Source of the DNA: Microbacterium sp. Root180
Lineage (GTDB): Bacteria; Actinomycetota; Actinomycetes; Actinomycetales; Microbacteriaceae
Length of the DNA: 64,000 nucleotides
Direction: 5' to 3'
Assembly (NCBI RefSeq): GCF_001428485.1
Contig: NZ_LMHS01000002.1
Coordinates: 320,415-384,414, forward strand
The notes beneath the pieces are model-generated. The model was not told the origin of the DNA. It saw only the letters and a list, made by a program, of their open reading frames with translations, and ran no database searches. The number at the start of each line of letters is the position of its first letter. Position 1 is the stretch's first letter. Below, one piece after another: positions 38,849 through 47,359 of this stretch. The translations under genes were made by a program, and so were the position numbers.

Positions 38849-41467
38849 CTATTCGGACAGCTGCTTGTGGCTGAAGCGGAACACGACGAACTCGCTCGGC
38901 CGGGCGGCGGCGATCGCCACTTCGGTGACGACGAGTCCCAGGGCGATGTCGATCTCGGTCATGGTCTCGCCGAGCCCCACGCGCACGCGGTACGCCTCCT
39001 CGGGTCTCGTTCCCGCGAGGGCGCCGGCCCGCCACTGCTGATCGAGGAAGTTCTCGATCGACACCTTGATGCGGATCCAGGTGCTGGCGGTGTTGGGCTC
39101 GAACACCACCCACTGGGTGGAGCGCTCGACACTGGTCTCGATCATGTTGAACAGGCGGCGGACGTTGACGTAGCGCCAGTTGACGTCGTCGGTGGCGTTG
39201 CGTGCGCCCCAGATGCGGGTCCCGCGCCCTGGGAAGACCCGGATCAGGTTGACCGCGTCGGGGTTGAGCAGGTCCTGACGCCGCTGCGTGTACGACTGCG
39301 CGAGTCCGACCGCTCCGGCGACGCGCTCGTTGCCCGGCGCCTTGTGCACGCCGCGCTCCCGGTCCGTCCGCGCGAACACCCCGGCGACGAATCCCGACGG
39401 CGGGACGGTGGTCAGGCGCGCCGTCGAAGACGGATCGATCGACACGATCTGGAGGTGCGGCGCATAGACCGCCGCATAGGTCGAGTTGACGGTCGCGAGC
39501 CGCCAGGTCCGGAGTGCCTGGTCGTCGTCCTCATCGGGCGGGTCGACGATCGCGAATCGCCGGAACCGCTCGCAGTGGGTGACGACCTTCCCGATCACGT
39601 CCGCCTGGAGCGCAGGATCCTCGAACAGGGTGGAGTCCGGGCAGATCACCAGTGCCGGCTCGGTCTCGGCCTCGAGGGCGTCGAGCCCCTTGCGGAAGTC
39701 GTCGACCGCGGCAGTGCCGTCGCCGCCGATCCCGGCCGAGGTGGCGTAGAACGGTGCGCTGGTCAGACTCACCGGTGGCGCGCCGCCCGCGCGCGGCGCG
39801 ACGGTGACGTAGGCGGACACGCCGTTGACGACGTCGTCCTTGGCGAAGTAGGCCGGATGCGACGGGCTGAGCGACAGCCCGCCGATGCGCTCGGTCCCCA
39901 GCCCCGGGACGGACACGCTGATCGCGAATCGCTCGGCGGTCACCGACGCCGCCTCGACCGCCATGAGCGGGGCGGGACTCGTGAAGCCGGCGACCACGAC
40001 GGCGGCGCCCCAGGTGACCAGATACGCGTCGCCGCCTTTGGACTCCACCGCGGTCAGCGGGGTGGCATTCCCATTGACGGTGAGCGCGTCTCCGATGCGC
40101 GGCGCGACGGCGCAGCGCACGAGCAGGCTGGCCGTCGCGGCGGCGGCCGGCGTCACGGTCGCTGTCGTGTACGGGATGCCGGCACTCGGCGTGCCGCTGA
40201 GCGTGAAGGCCGAATCGGCGGCGGAGCTGGCCGTGCGAGTCGCGGTGCGCGTGGTGGCGCCGGCGCCCGTCAGAGAGAGCACAGTGTTCTCCGGCACCCA
40301 GCCGAACGCGCCCGCGAGCTCAGCGGAGCCGAAGTCGACCAGATTCAGCCCGGTCTCGGCGTAGAGCGACACGAAGACGCCCATCGTGAGGTCGGCGGGT
40401 CCGCTCGGCGGCGCGTCTGCACCCACCACGGGGAAGGTGTTGGTGCTCCACGTCGCCGTGCGTCCGTCGGCGAAGACGATGCGCGCCGGAGCGCGGGTGG
40501 CGGCGCTGGCCGCGAGGTCGGCGGCGACGACGGCGCCCACGCCGGCGGGCAGGCCGATCAGGCCCAGTCCGACGTTGGTGGTCGGCGGCGCGCCGGCCGG
40601 CGTGCCCGGCGGCACCGTGACGGTGACGGGGATCGTGGCGCGACGCTGCACGTAGGCGGTGCCGGCGACATCTGTCGCGGCGGCGGCCAGCGTGAGCGTC
40701 ATCCCGCTCCCGGTCTCCACGGCCGCGGTGACGGTCGCGCTCGTGCGGGCGCCGTGGGGCGCGGTGACCACGATCACATCACCGGGTCGGAAGCCCTTCG
40801 CCGTGGGGAGGAACACCGTCGTGGATGCGGGAACCCGCCCGGCGAGCACGCTTCCGGCGGGGAAGGTCACCGCCGCGCCGAAGTCGACTGTCGCCGATGT
40901 CGCACCCACGGCCTGCACGGTGCCGTTCGCCGAGGCGACCGCGGCGGCCCCGGAAGGTCGTGCCACGGCGACGACCGGGTCACCCGGTCGCAGACCGGCG
41001 GTCGACGCGAGAGGCACGGTGAACACGGTTCCCGCCGACACCGTCGCGGCTCCGGTGAGCACGCCGGAGTACAGGGTGCCGGCCGCGCCGCCCGGATCGG
41101 CGGCGACGCCCACGGTGAGCGCGTTGCCCCACGTGCCGGGCGAGTCCGCCGAGATCGTGAAGCTGGGCGTGCCCGAGGCATCCCGCACTGTCCACGAGGC
41201 GGCCGAGGAGGGATCGACCCGGACCACCCACGCCGCAGGCCCGCCGTTCTCGAAGAACCCGAACACGGACTCTGCGGTGCGGCTGCGCGCGGTGGCTTCC
41301 CCGAAGGTGCGCACGAAGTCCGACCATCCGGTCACCCGGGTGGGTGTGAGCACCGGGCCTTTTCGGGTCGTACCGAGGATGGCGACGACGCTCGTCGAGG
41401 CGGCGGCGATCGGCTGCGGCCCAGACGGCACCTCCTCGATGTACACCCCTGGTGATTGATACGTCAC
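38849..41467 (-). CDS. Contractile sheath protein with long central insertion
   Basis: 872 aa from GTG 41467, with AAGGAGG upstream. The N-terminus YQSPGVYIEEVPSGPQPIAA and C-terminal part (LLNPDAVNLIRVFPGRGTRI, VRRLFNMIETSVERSTQWVV, FEPNT) are unmistakable sheath signatures. Eukaryote-targeting and Streptomyces sheaths are usually about 350-520 residues; here the region from about 130 to 550 is inserted, rich in Ala, Thr, Val and Gly, with repeated GTVFTVPLASTAGLRPGDPV-like and FRPGDVIVVTAPHG-like beta units. These would decorate the outer surface of the particle. Only one sheath gene is present. The frame open further upstream is not coding. Confidence 0.93.
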   Translation of the reverse strand: MTYQSPGVYIEEVPSGPQPIAAASTSVVAILGTTRKGPVLTPTRVTGWSDFVRTFGEATARSRTAESVFGFFENGGPAAWVVRVDPSSAASWTVRDASGTPSFTISADSPGTWGNALTVGVAADPGGAAGTLYSGVLTGAATVSAGTVFTVPLASTAGLRPGDPVVAVARPSGAAAVASANGTVQAVGATSATVDFGAAVTFPAGSVLAGRVPASTTVFLPTAKGFRPGDVIVVTAPHGARTSATVTAAVETGSGMTLTLAAAATDVAGTAYVQRRATIPVTVTVPPGTPAGAPPTTNVGLGLIGLPAGVGAVVAADLAASAATRAPARIVFADGRTATWSTNTFPVVGADAPPSGPADLTMGVFVSLYAETGLNLVDFGSAELAGAFGWVPENTVLSLTGAGATTRTATRTASSAADSAFTLSGTPSAGIPYTTATVTPAAAATASLLVRCAVAPRIGDALTVNGNATPLTAVESKGGDAYLVTWGAAVVVAGFTSPAPLMAVEAASVTAERFAISVSVPGLGTERIGGLSLSPSHPAYFAKDDVVNGVSAYVTVAPRAGGAPPVSLTSAPFYATSAGIGGDGTAAVDDFRKGLDALEAETEPALVICPDSTLFEDPALQADVIGKVVTHCERFRRFAIVDPPDEDDDQALRTWRLATVNSTYAAVYAPHLQIVSIDPSSTARLTTVPPSGFVAGVFARTDRERGVHKAPGNERVAGAVGLAQSYTQRRQDLLNPDAVNLIRVFPGRGTRIWGARNATDDVNWRYVNVRRLFNMIETSVERSTQWVVFEPNTASTWIRIKVSIENFLDQQWRAGALAGTRPEEAYRVRVGLGETMTEIDIALGLVVTEVAIAAARPSEFVVFRFSHKQLSE

Positions 41468-41489
41468 GACTGCCTCCTTGGCTCGTGTT

Positions 41490-42071
41490 TCAGGTGGGAT
41501 CGGCGACGCGAATGCGCGTCTGGACGCGGGTGAAGTCGACGGTGACCTTGCGGATCTGCGTGGCGCCCACCACGAGGTCGGCGGACGTCTCGCCCGCCGA
41601 CCAGACGCGGTCGGCGCTGCGATACATTCCGGCCACAGCGGTCTCGGCGAGGGGGACCGCGGGACCTGCCTGCGGCACGACCCGCACAGTCCGGCCGGTG
41701 CGCGGGGCACCGGTTCCCTGGTCGACGAGCTCCACGATCAGCGCCATCGGCACGGGGGCGAGATCCACCTCGATCTCGGGCGCGGTGAGCGCGACGCGGA
41801 CCGAACCGGCGAGCTGGCCGGAGACCGGCGCCGGGAGTGTGAGTGCGGCCGAGTACGGGCCGCCCGCCAGGACGATGTCGACGTGAGCGGGGGCGGGGCC
41901 TGCTCCGGTGCGCGAGGTCACGATCGTGTCAGCGCCGGACACGCGAGCTCGCCAGCCCCAGGTGTCGGGCGCGAGCGCACCGCGCGCCGCCCCCAGCGGC
42001 CGCAGCAGTGCCGCGTGCCGGAGCCGCACGTGATGGACGAGCGTCGTGGTCGAGGTCGAGAGCAGTGTCAT
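41490..42071 (-). CDS. Unknown beta-rich protein between tail cap and sheath genes
   Basis: 193 aa, not firmly recognised. The second half (MALIVELVDQGTGAPRTGRT, VPLAETAVAGMYRSADRVWS) resembles carboxypeptidase-regulatory-like/Ig-type beta sandwich units; the first half begins with VHHVRLRHAALLRPLGAARG. No membrane segment. ATG 42071 overlaps the DUF4255 stop. Its place in the operon suggests a structural or decorating part of the particle. Confidence 0.7.
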   Translation of the reverse strand: MTLLSTSTTTLVHHVRLRHAALLRPLGAARGALAPDTWGWRARVSGADTIVTSRTGAGPAPAHVDIVLAGGPYSAALTLPAPVSGQLAGSVRVALTAPEIEVDLAPVPMALIVELVDQGTGAPRTGRTVRVVPQAGPAVPLAETAVAGMYRSADRVWSAGETSADLVVGATQIRKVTVDFTRVQTRIRVADPT

Positions 42072-42619
42072 GGCGCGCCCACGTATCGGACTTCGTGCGC
42101 GCGGATCCGTCCGGCCCCCTCGAGCTCCCTCACGGGGACCGGCGCGACGTCGACCTCGTAGAACAGCGCGAGGCGGGCAGGCCGACCGAGCGCGCCCCAG
42201 ACCTGGTTGCGCTCATCGGCCGTGGGTGTCAGCATCCGGATCGCTATCGAGTCGACCTCGTCCGACAGCGGGGGCTGCAGCGTCGTCCCGTCGACGATCG
42301 GCGTCGAGTGGAACGCCTGCACGATCCGCGCGATGCGGGTCTGCGCCTCGTCGTGAGGTCCGGTGTAGGTGATCAGGTAGCGCAGCTTGAGGTGCAACGG
42401 CGCGCGAACCAGGCCCGCGACGCCTTCGACCAATGGCCGGTTGAGCATGTGCGGGTGCGGCTCGACCGCGATGAGCGCGAGCGAGGCCTTGTTGGCGGTC
42501 GGCGCCTGGTCCGCCGCGCTCAATGACGAGATCTCGACCCACTCGCCCAGGTCGGGGGTCGCGGTGTGGATGACGTCGATCAGGGCATCGGAGACCTCGC
42601 GGATCACGGCCGCTCCCAT
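42068..42619 (-). CDS. Tail terminator / cap protein, DUF4255 family (Afp16/Pvc16)
   Basis: 183 aa. Features of DUF4255 are IREVSDALIDVIHTA at the N-terminus, LHLKLRYLITYTGPHDEAQT near residue 75 and ADERNQVWGALGRPARLALF near 130. The family forms the hexameric ring that ends sheath and tube. Overlaps the preceding small gene by 16 nt. Confidence 0.92.
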   Translation of the reverse strand: MGAAVIREVSDALIDVIHTATPDLGEWVEISSLSAADQAPTANKASLALIAVEPHPHMLNRPLVEGVAGLVRAPLHLKLRYLITYTGPHDEAQTRIARIVQAFHSTPIVDGTTLQPPLSDEVDSIAIRMLTPTADERNQVWGALGRPARLALFYEVDVAPVPVRELEGAGRIRAHEVRYVGAP

Positions 42620-42813
42620 CGCCGCGGCTTCACGCCGCCCTCATCCAGACGTGCCTCGATGATCTGCTCGATCTCGGCGATCGATCCCGCGTACGTCTCC
42701 ACATCCGTCTCCAAGTCGCGCACCCGTGCCCGGACGATGGCGGGAAGCGTCTCGACATCGCGGGGCTCCGCCCACACGTCGAGCAGGAATCGGTTCCTCC
42801 ACGCGTGCGTCAC
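42604..42813 (-). CDS. Small protein, first gene after the SARP-type repeats
   Basis: 69 aa, not recognised. FLLDVWAEPRDVETLPAIVR followed by a helical stretch to ARLDEGG. GAGGAGG lies 11 nt before the GTG at 42813, which is a long spacing, but no other start is available. Being the first gene of the structural operon and overlapping the cap gene by 16 nt, it is probably real. Confidence 0.65.
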   Translation of the reverse strand: MTHAWRNRFLLDVWAEPRDVETLPAIVRARVRDLETDVETYAGSIAEIEQIIEARLDEGGVKPRRWERP

Positions 42814-42854
42814 CGGGTCGTGATCCTCCTCACGACAGACGCTGTCAGCGTCCT

Positions 42855-42893
42855 CTCACCGCGGCGTCACGAAGGTGTCACGAGGGCGTCACG
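42855..42893 (-). promoter_or_regulatory. SARP-type tandem repeats ahead of the injection-system operon
   Basis: Read on the minus strand, the hexamer CGTGAC occurs perfectly three times, occupying 42893-42888, 42882-42877 and 42871-42866, each exactly 11 bp apart. A fourth degenerate copy GGTGAG is at 42860-42855, again 11 bp on. SARP activators such as ActII-ORF4 and DnrI bind direct repeats with 11-bp period next to a -10. The first copy overlaps the stop codon of the SARP-like gene. A possible -10 (CAGCGT) lies 10 bp past the last copy, and the operon start codon is about 40 bp past it. Confidence 0.7.
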
Positions 42894-43755
42894 GCAGACG
42901 GCGCAGGTGCTCCAGCGCACGGTCGACCATTTCGCCCAGCCGGCGGATCTCCCGCCGGGCGCCCTCGAGCTCGGCCTCGAGGGCGGCGACGCCCGGCGAG
43001 AGCGGGCCCGCGCCGCGCGTGAGCCGCGAGTACAGCGCGATCGTCTCGGGGAGCGGGTCCGCGCCGAGCTCGGCGAGCAGCAGCCGACGGCAGCGCTCGA
43101 ACTCGCGCTCGACCAGGTCCATGCGTCCCAAGGCGCCGTAGGCGGTCATGAGGTGGCGGTGCAGGTCCTCGCGCAGCGGCTCGATGGCCAGCACGGCCTC
43201 GCCCCATTCGTCCACCGCCGCGAGGTCGCCGCGCGCACCGGCGTGCTGCAGCAGATAGTCGAGCGCGGCGACGTACTCGTTCTCGATGCGGTAGCGGCGC
43301 GCCATGAGCCACTCGTCGTCGTAGGGCTCGAGCAGGCGGCCCGTGTGGAGCCGGACGGCCTCGTCGAGCACCGAGGCATCGTCGTCGGTCATGTCCGCGG
43401 GAGGTTTGGAGAGCACGGGCGAGACGAGCCGCTCGAACCGATCCGCGTCGGTGGACACCTCGAGAGCGTCGGCGAAGCCGAGCGTGCGCGAGTCGGCGGT
43501 GGTGACGGCATCCATCCCGGTCAGATCGCGCAGCTCGGATCGCAGGCGCCACAGGGCGGTGCTCAGCCGGCGCCGCGCCGAGGACTCCGTGCAGTCGGCG
43601 AACAGCTCGCTGGCAGCGATCGCCCGCGGTCTGCCTCCGACGGGGGCGAGCGCAAGGTACGCGCACAGCACCGTCGCGCCGGGGGAGAGGTCGACGCCCG
43701 AGGCGGAGCCTCTCGGGACGCCGAGCAGGCTCAACGTCAGCTCAGTGCGGGACAT
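42889..43755 (-). CDS. SARP/BTAD-family transcriptional regulator
   Basis: 288 aa from ATG 43755, with AAAGGGA upstream. An N-terminal winged-helix region of OmpR type ([40 protein letters not shown]) is followed by a bacterial transcriptional activator domain (about 95-245; [47 protein letters not shown]). A terminal coiled coil ([20 protein letters not shown]) may mediate dimerisation. Same strand as and 75 bp ahead of the injection-system operon, next to SARP-like repeats, so it is the obvious candidate activator. Direct evidence of binding is lacking. Confidence 0.88.
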   Translation of the reverse strand: MSRTELTLSLLGVPRGSASGVDLSPGATVLCAYLALAPVGGRPRAIAASELFADCTESSARRRLSTALWRLRSELRDLTGMDAVTTADSRTLGFADALEVSTDADRFERLVSPVLSKPPADMTDDDASVLDEAVRLHTGRLLEPYDDEWLMARRYRIENEYVAALDYLLQHAGARGDLAAVDEWGEAVLAIEPLREDLHRHLMTAYGALGRMDLVEREFERCRRLLLAELGADPLPETIALYSRLTRGAGPLSPGVAALEAELEGARREIRRLGEMVDRALEHLRRLP

Positions 43756-44000
43756 CACGTCCCTTTCCCTCGCCGGGGGCGAGGCATCCGGTGATCAGCG
43801 GTCCCCGAATACACAGTCCCTGGCTGTTCGGTCTTCCACCGCCGTCCCGGCTCTTGCGAAGCCGATGCCGACGGACGCTCCGGCGCCCTCCGCCCACGTC
43901 GTCAGACCCTCCGCGCCCCCTCGCTGCCACGAGGCGCGCTCCGGTGCCGGCTCTCGCCGGTCGCCACCGCACGCCCCCACAGGTCCGCCCGGCACCTCTC

Positions 44001-44029
44001 ATGGTCGAGCCCGGCGCGGCCCCCGTCAA
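44001..44029 (-). promoter_or_regulatory. Possible promoter of the SARP-type regulator
   Basis: On the minus strand TTGACG (44029-44024) is separated by 17 bp from GACCAT (44006-44001). The -35 is close to consensus; the -10 keeps only the key A and final T. The leader to the regulator would be about 240 nt. Confidence 0.35.
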
Positions 44030-44193
44030 GCACTCGCCTTGATTCGCGTCCACGCAGCCCCGATCCGTGCACAGCGCGCCGGCTCCGCGACCGGCGTCCT
44101 CGTGGTCCCCCTGTCTTCAGAGGGCACTCCGCCGCGCCAGATACACCGCGCGGCCGGCGGCGTCACGCGGCGCCGCGGCATCCCGCCCGGCCG

Positions 44194-44199
44194 CTACCC
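44194..44199 (+). promoter_or_regulatory. Putative -10 for leaderless hisE
   Basis: TACCCT ends 7 nt before the GTG of hisE, and no ribosome binding site is visible, suggesting a leaderless transcript. Confidence 0.4.
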
Positions 44200-44206
44200 T
44201 GGAACC

Positions 44207-44470
44207 GTGAAGACGTTCGATGCGCTGTTCGCCGAGCTCACCGCCAAGGCGGCCGAGCGCCCCGACGGATCGGGGACGGTCGCCCAGCTCGACGCGGGCG
44301 TCCACGCGATCGGCAAGAAGATCGTCGAAGAGGCCGCCGAGGTCTGGATGGCTGCCGAGTACGAGTCGAAGGATGCCGCAGCCGAGGAGATCTCGCAGCT
44401 GCTGTACCACCTCCAGGTGCTGATGCTCGCGAAGGGCCTGAGCCTCGAAGACGTCTACCGACATCTCTGA
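44207..44470 (+). CDS. hisE: Phosphoribosyl-ATP pyrophosphatase
   Basis: 87 aa, the usual size for free-standing HisE. Removes pyrophosphate from phosphoribosyl-ATP, the second histidine step. The MazG-like metal motif [20 protein letters not shown] and [19 protein letters not shown] are clear. GTG 44207 is chosen because the conserved [11 protein letters not shown] start follows at once and the -10 is adjacent. hisG begins 43 nt later. Confidence 0.96.
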   Translation: MKTFDALFAELTAKAAERPDGSGTVAQLDAGVHAIGKKIVEEAAEVWMAAEYESKDAAAEEISQLLYHLQVLMLAKGLSLEDVYRHL

Positions 44471-44513
44471 GCGCGCGCTCCCGTCCGCCCTCGACCCGAA
44501 AGCCTCCGCCGCC

Positions 44514-45356
44514 ATGCTGCGCATCGCCGTTCCGAACAAGGGCTCGCTCGCCGAGACCGCCACCGAGATGCTCTCGGAGGCGGGGTACACCGGCCGTCGC
44601 GATCCCAAGGACCTCCACACCATCGACCCGCAGAACGAGGTCGAGTTCTTCTACCTGCGCCCGAAGGACATCGCGACCTACGTCGGCTCCGGCGCCCTCG
44701 ATGTCGGGATCACCGGCCGTGACCTGCTCCTGGACGCGCGCATGCCCGGCGCGCGCGAGATCGAGGCGCTCGCGTTCGGCGACTCGACCTTCCGCTTCGC
44801 CGGTCCGCCCGGACGCTTCGCCACCGTCGGCGACCTCCAGGGCATGCGGGTCGCGACGGCCTACCCGGGCCTGGTGGACGGCTTCCTCGACGACCACGGC
44901 GTCGCCGTGGACCTGGTGCCGCTGGACGGCGCGGTCGAGTCGGCAGTGCGCCTCGGAGTGGCGGATGCCGTCGCCGACGTCGTGTCGACGGGCACCACGT
45001 TGCGCCAGGCAGGGCTCGAGATCTTCGGACCGGTCATCCTCGAGTCGGAGGCCGTGCTCATCACCGGGCCGACCGACGCGGACGGCACCGAGACGCTGCT
45101 GCGGCGCCTGCGGGGCGTCATGGTGGCGCGACGCTACGTCATGGTCGACTACGACCTTCCCGCGACCCTCGTGGACGACGCCGTCGCCATCGCTCCGGGC
45201 ATCGAGTCGCCGACGATCGCCCCGCTGCGCGATCCCGAGTGGGTGGCCGTGCGCGTGATGGTGCCCCGTGCGGGTGTCAACCAGGTCATGGACGCCCTGT
45301 ACGCGATCGGCGCGCGCGCGATCCTGGTGACGGCGATCCACAACGCGAGGCTCTGA
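44514..45356 (+). CDS. hisG: ATP phosphoribosyltransferase (long form)
   Basis: 280 aa, the long HisG with a C-terminal ACT-like regulatory domain (from about 210; [20 protein letters not shown]), so feedback inhibition by histidine is expected. First step of histidine synthesis. [20 protein letters not shown] is the canonical N-terminus, and the PRPP segment [19 protein letters not shown] lies at about 154-172. Its TGA overlaps the hisF ATG by one base. Confidence 0.97.
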   Translation: MLRIAVPNKGSLAETATEMLSEAGYTGRRDPKDLHTIDPQNEVEFFYLRPKDIATYVGSGALDVGITGRDLLLDARMPGAREIEALAFGDSTFRFAGPPGRFATVGDLQGMRVATAYPGLVDGFLDDHGVAVDLVPLDGAVESAVRLGVADAVADVVSTGTTLRQAGLEIFGPVILESEAVLITGPTDADGTETLLRRLRGVMVARRYVMVDYDLPATLVDDAVAIAPGIESPTIAPLRDPEWVAVRVMVPRAGVNQVMDALYAIGARAILVTAIHNARL

Positions 45357-46129
45357 TGAGCCTCGTCTGCCGCGTCATCCCCTGCCTCGACGTCGCCGGC
45401 GGGCGCGTGGTGAAGGGCGTCAACTTCGAGAACCTGCGCGACATGGGCGATCCGGTCGAGCTGGCACGCGAGTACTTCCGACAGGGCGCCGATGAACTGA
45501 CCTTCCTCGATGTGACCGCGACCGTCGACGAGCGCTCGACGACCTACGACGTCGTGCGCCGCACCGCCGAGCAGGTGTTCATCCCGCTCACGGTGGGCGG
45601 GGGAGTGCGCTCCACCGACGACGTCGCGCGGCTGCTCTCGGTCGGTGCCGACAAGATCGGCGTCAACTCCGCCGCGATCGCTCGTCCCGCGCTGCTCGAC
45701 GAGATCGCGGACCGGTTCGGCGCCCAGGTGCTCGTCCTCTCGCTCGATGTGAAGCGCTCGCCCGGCACGGAGTCCGGTTTCGTCGTCACCACCCACGGCG
45801 GCCGCACCGAGACAACGCTGGACGCGCTGGCGTGGGCGCGGGAGGCGATCGAGCGCGGCGCGGGAGAGCTCCTGGTCAACTCGATCGATGCCGACGGCAC
45901 GCGCGAAGGCTTCGATCTCGAGCTCGTCGCGCTCATGCGCGAGGTCTCGAGCGTTCCGGTCATCGCGTCCGGGGGAGCGGGCCGCGCCGAGGACTTCGGC
46001 CCGGCGATCGAAGCAGGGGCCGATGCCGTGCTCGCGGCATCCGTGTTCCACTCCGGCCAGCTGACCGTGGGCGACGTGAAGAGCGCGATGGCCGCGAACG
46101 GCATCGCCGTGCGGGAGGTGGCGGCATGA
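45356..46129 (+). CDS. hisF: Imidazole glycerol phosphate synthase subunit HisF
   Basis: 257 aa TIM-barrel cyclase subunit. [20 protein letters not shown] carries the catalytic Asp near the N-terminus, and [20 protein letters not shown] the second Asp. It works with HisH, which is not in this window. Starts in a TGATG overlap with hisG and ends in an ATGA overlap with hisI. Confidence 0.97.
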   Translation: MSLVCRVIPCLDVAGGRVVKGVNFENLRDMGDPVELAREYFRQGADELTFLDVTATVDERSTTYDVVRRTAEQVFIPLTVGGGVRSTDDVARLLSVGADKIGVNSAAIARPALLDEIADRFGAQVLVLSLDVKRSPGTESGFVVTTHGGRTETTLDALAWAREAIERGAGELLVNSIDADGTREGFDLELVALMREVSSVPVIASGGAGRAEDFGPAIEAGADAVLAASVFHSGQLTVGDVKSAMAANGIAVREVAA

Positions 46130-46491
46130 CCGAGACCGTTCAGGAGCGCATCGAGCGCGTCTCGTTCGACGCCCACGGCCTCGTTGCTGCCATCGTGCAG
46201 CAGTGGGACACCCGCGAAGTCCTCATGCTCGGGTGGATGGATGCCGAGGCCCTGCGTCGCACGCTGACCGAAGGCCGCGTGACGTTCTGGTCGCGCTCGC
46301 GCCGGGAGTACTGGCGCAAGGGCGACACGTCGGGTCACATCCAGCTCGTGCGCGGGGCGCGGCTGGACTGCGACGGCGACGCGATCCTGCTCGAGGTCGA
46401 CCAGGTCGGCCCGGCATGCCACACCGGCACGCGCACGTGCTTCGACGCGGACGACCTCGATCCGGTCGCCGGTCCGGAGCGCCGGGAGTGA
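46126..46491 (+). CDS. hisI: Phosphoribosyl-AMP cyclohydrolase
   Basis: 121 aa. Opens the adenine ring in the third histidine step. The zinc/active-site block [20 protein letters not shown] and the Cys set [17 protein letters not shown] are present. Free-standing, not fused to HisE, which is separate here. Overlaps both neighbours by 4 nt. Confidence 0.97.
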   Translation: MTETVQERIERVSFDAHGLVAAIVQQWDTREVLMLGWMDAEALRRTLTEGRVTFWSRSRREYWRKGDTSGHIQLVRGARLDCDGDAILLEVDQVGPACHTGTRTCFDADDLDPVAGPERRE

Positions 46492-47096
46492 CCGGTCGCG
46501 CCCGCCTGATCGCCGTCGTCGCCCTCGTCGCGTGCGGCGCGGTCATCGTCATCTCGGCGACGCAGACATGGCTCGCCGTCGTGCTCGACGACGGGGCCGG
46601 TCACACCCTCGAGGTTCCCGGCGCCGCCGCGATCCCGGTGCTCGCGCCGCTCGGACTGGCGGTCCTGGCGCTAGGCGGGGCGCTGTCGATCGCCGGGCTC
46701 GTGCTGCGCTACGTCTTCGGCGCCCTGACCGTGCTGATCGCGGCGACGCTCGCCTGGCTCACGGCCGCGATCGTCTTCGCCCAGCCCGTCGCCGCCGTCG
46801 CGTCCACCGTCACCGAGGCGACCGGGATCACCGGCGAGGCGGCTGTGGCTGAGCTGGTCGCCGCCATCACGGCGACCGCCTGGCCAGCTGTGACCCTCGT
46901 CGCGACGATCGTGCTCCTGGCTGCCGGGGTCTTCACCCTCGTGACGGCGCGCCGCTGGAAGGGCTCAGGACGCCGCTATCGCACCGAGGACGGACCCACG
47001 ACCACCGCCGCCTCGGGGTCGCGCCCGCACGACGCGATCGATTCGTGGGACGACCTCTCGCGTGGCGAGGATCCGACGACCCGCCCGCTAGACTGA
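46488..47096 (+). CDS. Tryptophan-biosynthesis-associated membrane protein (TIGR02234 type)
   Basis: 202 aa from GTG 46488. Four hydrophobic segments are apparent (about 7-25, 48-66, 72-98, 126-150), followed by a hydrophilic tail. Proteins of this family lie in actinobacterial trp clusters, normally directly after trpE; function is unknown. Here it follows hisI directly with a 4-nt overlap, so trpE is missing from the usual place. The tail ends with polar residues [18 protein letters not shown]. Confidence 0.85.
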   Translation: MTGRARLIAVVALVACGAVIVISATQTWLAVVLDDGAGHTLEVPGAAAIPVLAPLGLAVLALGGALSIAGLVLRYVFGALTVLIAATLAWLTAAIVFAQPVAAVASTVTEATGITGEAAVAELVAAITATAWPAVTLVATIVLLAAGVFTLVTARRWKGSGRRYRTEDGPTTTAASGSRPHDAIDSWDDLSRGEDPTTRPLD

Positions 47097-47127
47097 CCAC
47101 ACCCCCGCGACTACCTGGAGGACCCCC

Positions 47128-47358
47128 ATGAGCAACCACATCGGCGACCCCGGCCACGGACACTCGCCCGCCGCCTGGACAGCCGTCGTGATCATGCTCG
47201 TCGCGGTCACGCTCGGCACGCTGTTCTACTGGTTCGACATGCCCATCCTCGTGTGGGCATCCGCCGCGCTGCTCGTGGTCGGCGCGATCGTCGGCTGGGT
47301 GATGGCCAGGGCCGGCTACGGCGCCAACGGCCCGAAGTACGCCCCGAAAGAGCACTGA
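47128..47358 (+). CDS. HGxxPAAW family small membrane protein (DUF6704)
   Basis: 76 aa with the namesake motif [12 protein letters not shown] near residue 10-21 and two membrane helices (about 18-34 and 40-61). A good ribosome binding site (CTGGAGGA) precedes ATG 47128. It is regularly encoded before trpC in actinobacteria; role unknown. Confidence 0.88.
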   Translation: MSNHIGDPGHGHSPAAWTAVVIMLVAVTLGTLFYWFDMPILVWASAALLVVGAIVGWVMARAGYGANGPKYAPKEH

Positions 47359-47359
47359 C

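Larger units (their letters stand above)
43756..44206. other. Intergenic region between the SARP regulator and hisE
   Basis: About 450 bp with no supported gene; a 103-residue minus-strand frame (43742-44053) runs into the regulator start and has no ribosome binding site or family likeness. Visible items are a CCTCGCC/GGCGAGG hairpin at 43768-43784 just ahead of the regulator, a possible minus-strand promoter at 44001-44029, and the hisE -10 at 44194-44199. The region may be a remnant of the original rpe-hisE junction. Confidence 0.6.

Noticed and set aside
18802..42813. Interpretation as a prophage or R-type tailocin
   Set aside because: No terminase, capsid, portal, integrase, holin or lysin; the AAA ATPase, PAAR, DUF4255, DUF5908 and CIS tape-measure proteins point to eCIS.
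43742..44053. 103-residue minus-strand frame upstream of the SARP regulator
   Set aside because: No ribosome binding site, no family likeness, runs into the regulator start and has shadow-like composition.
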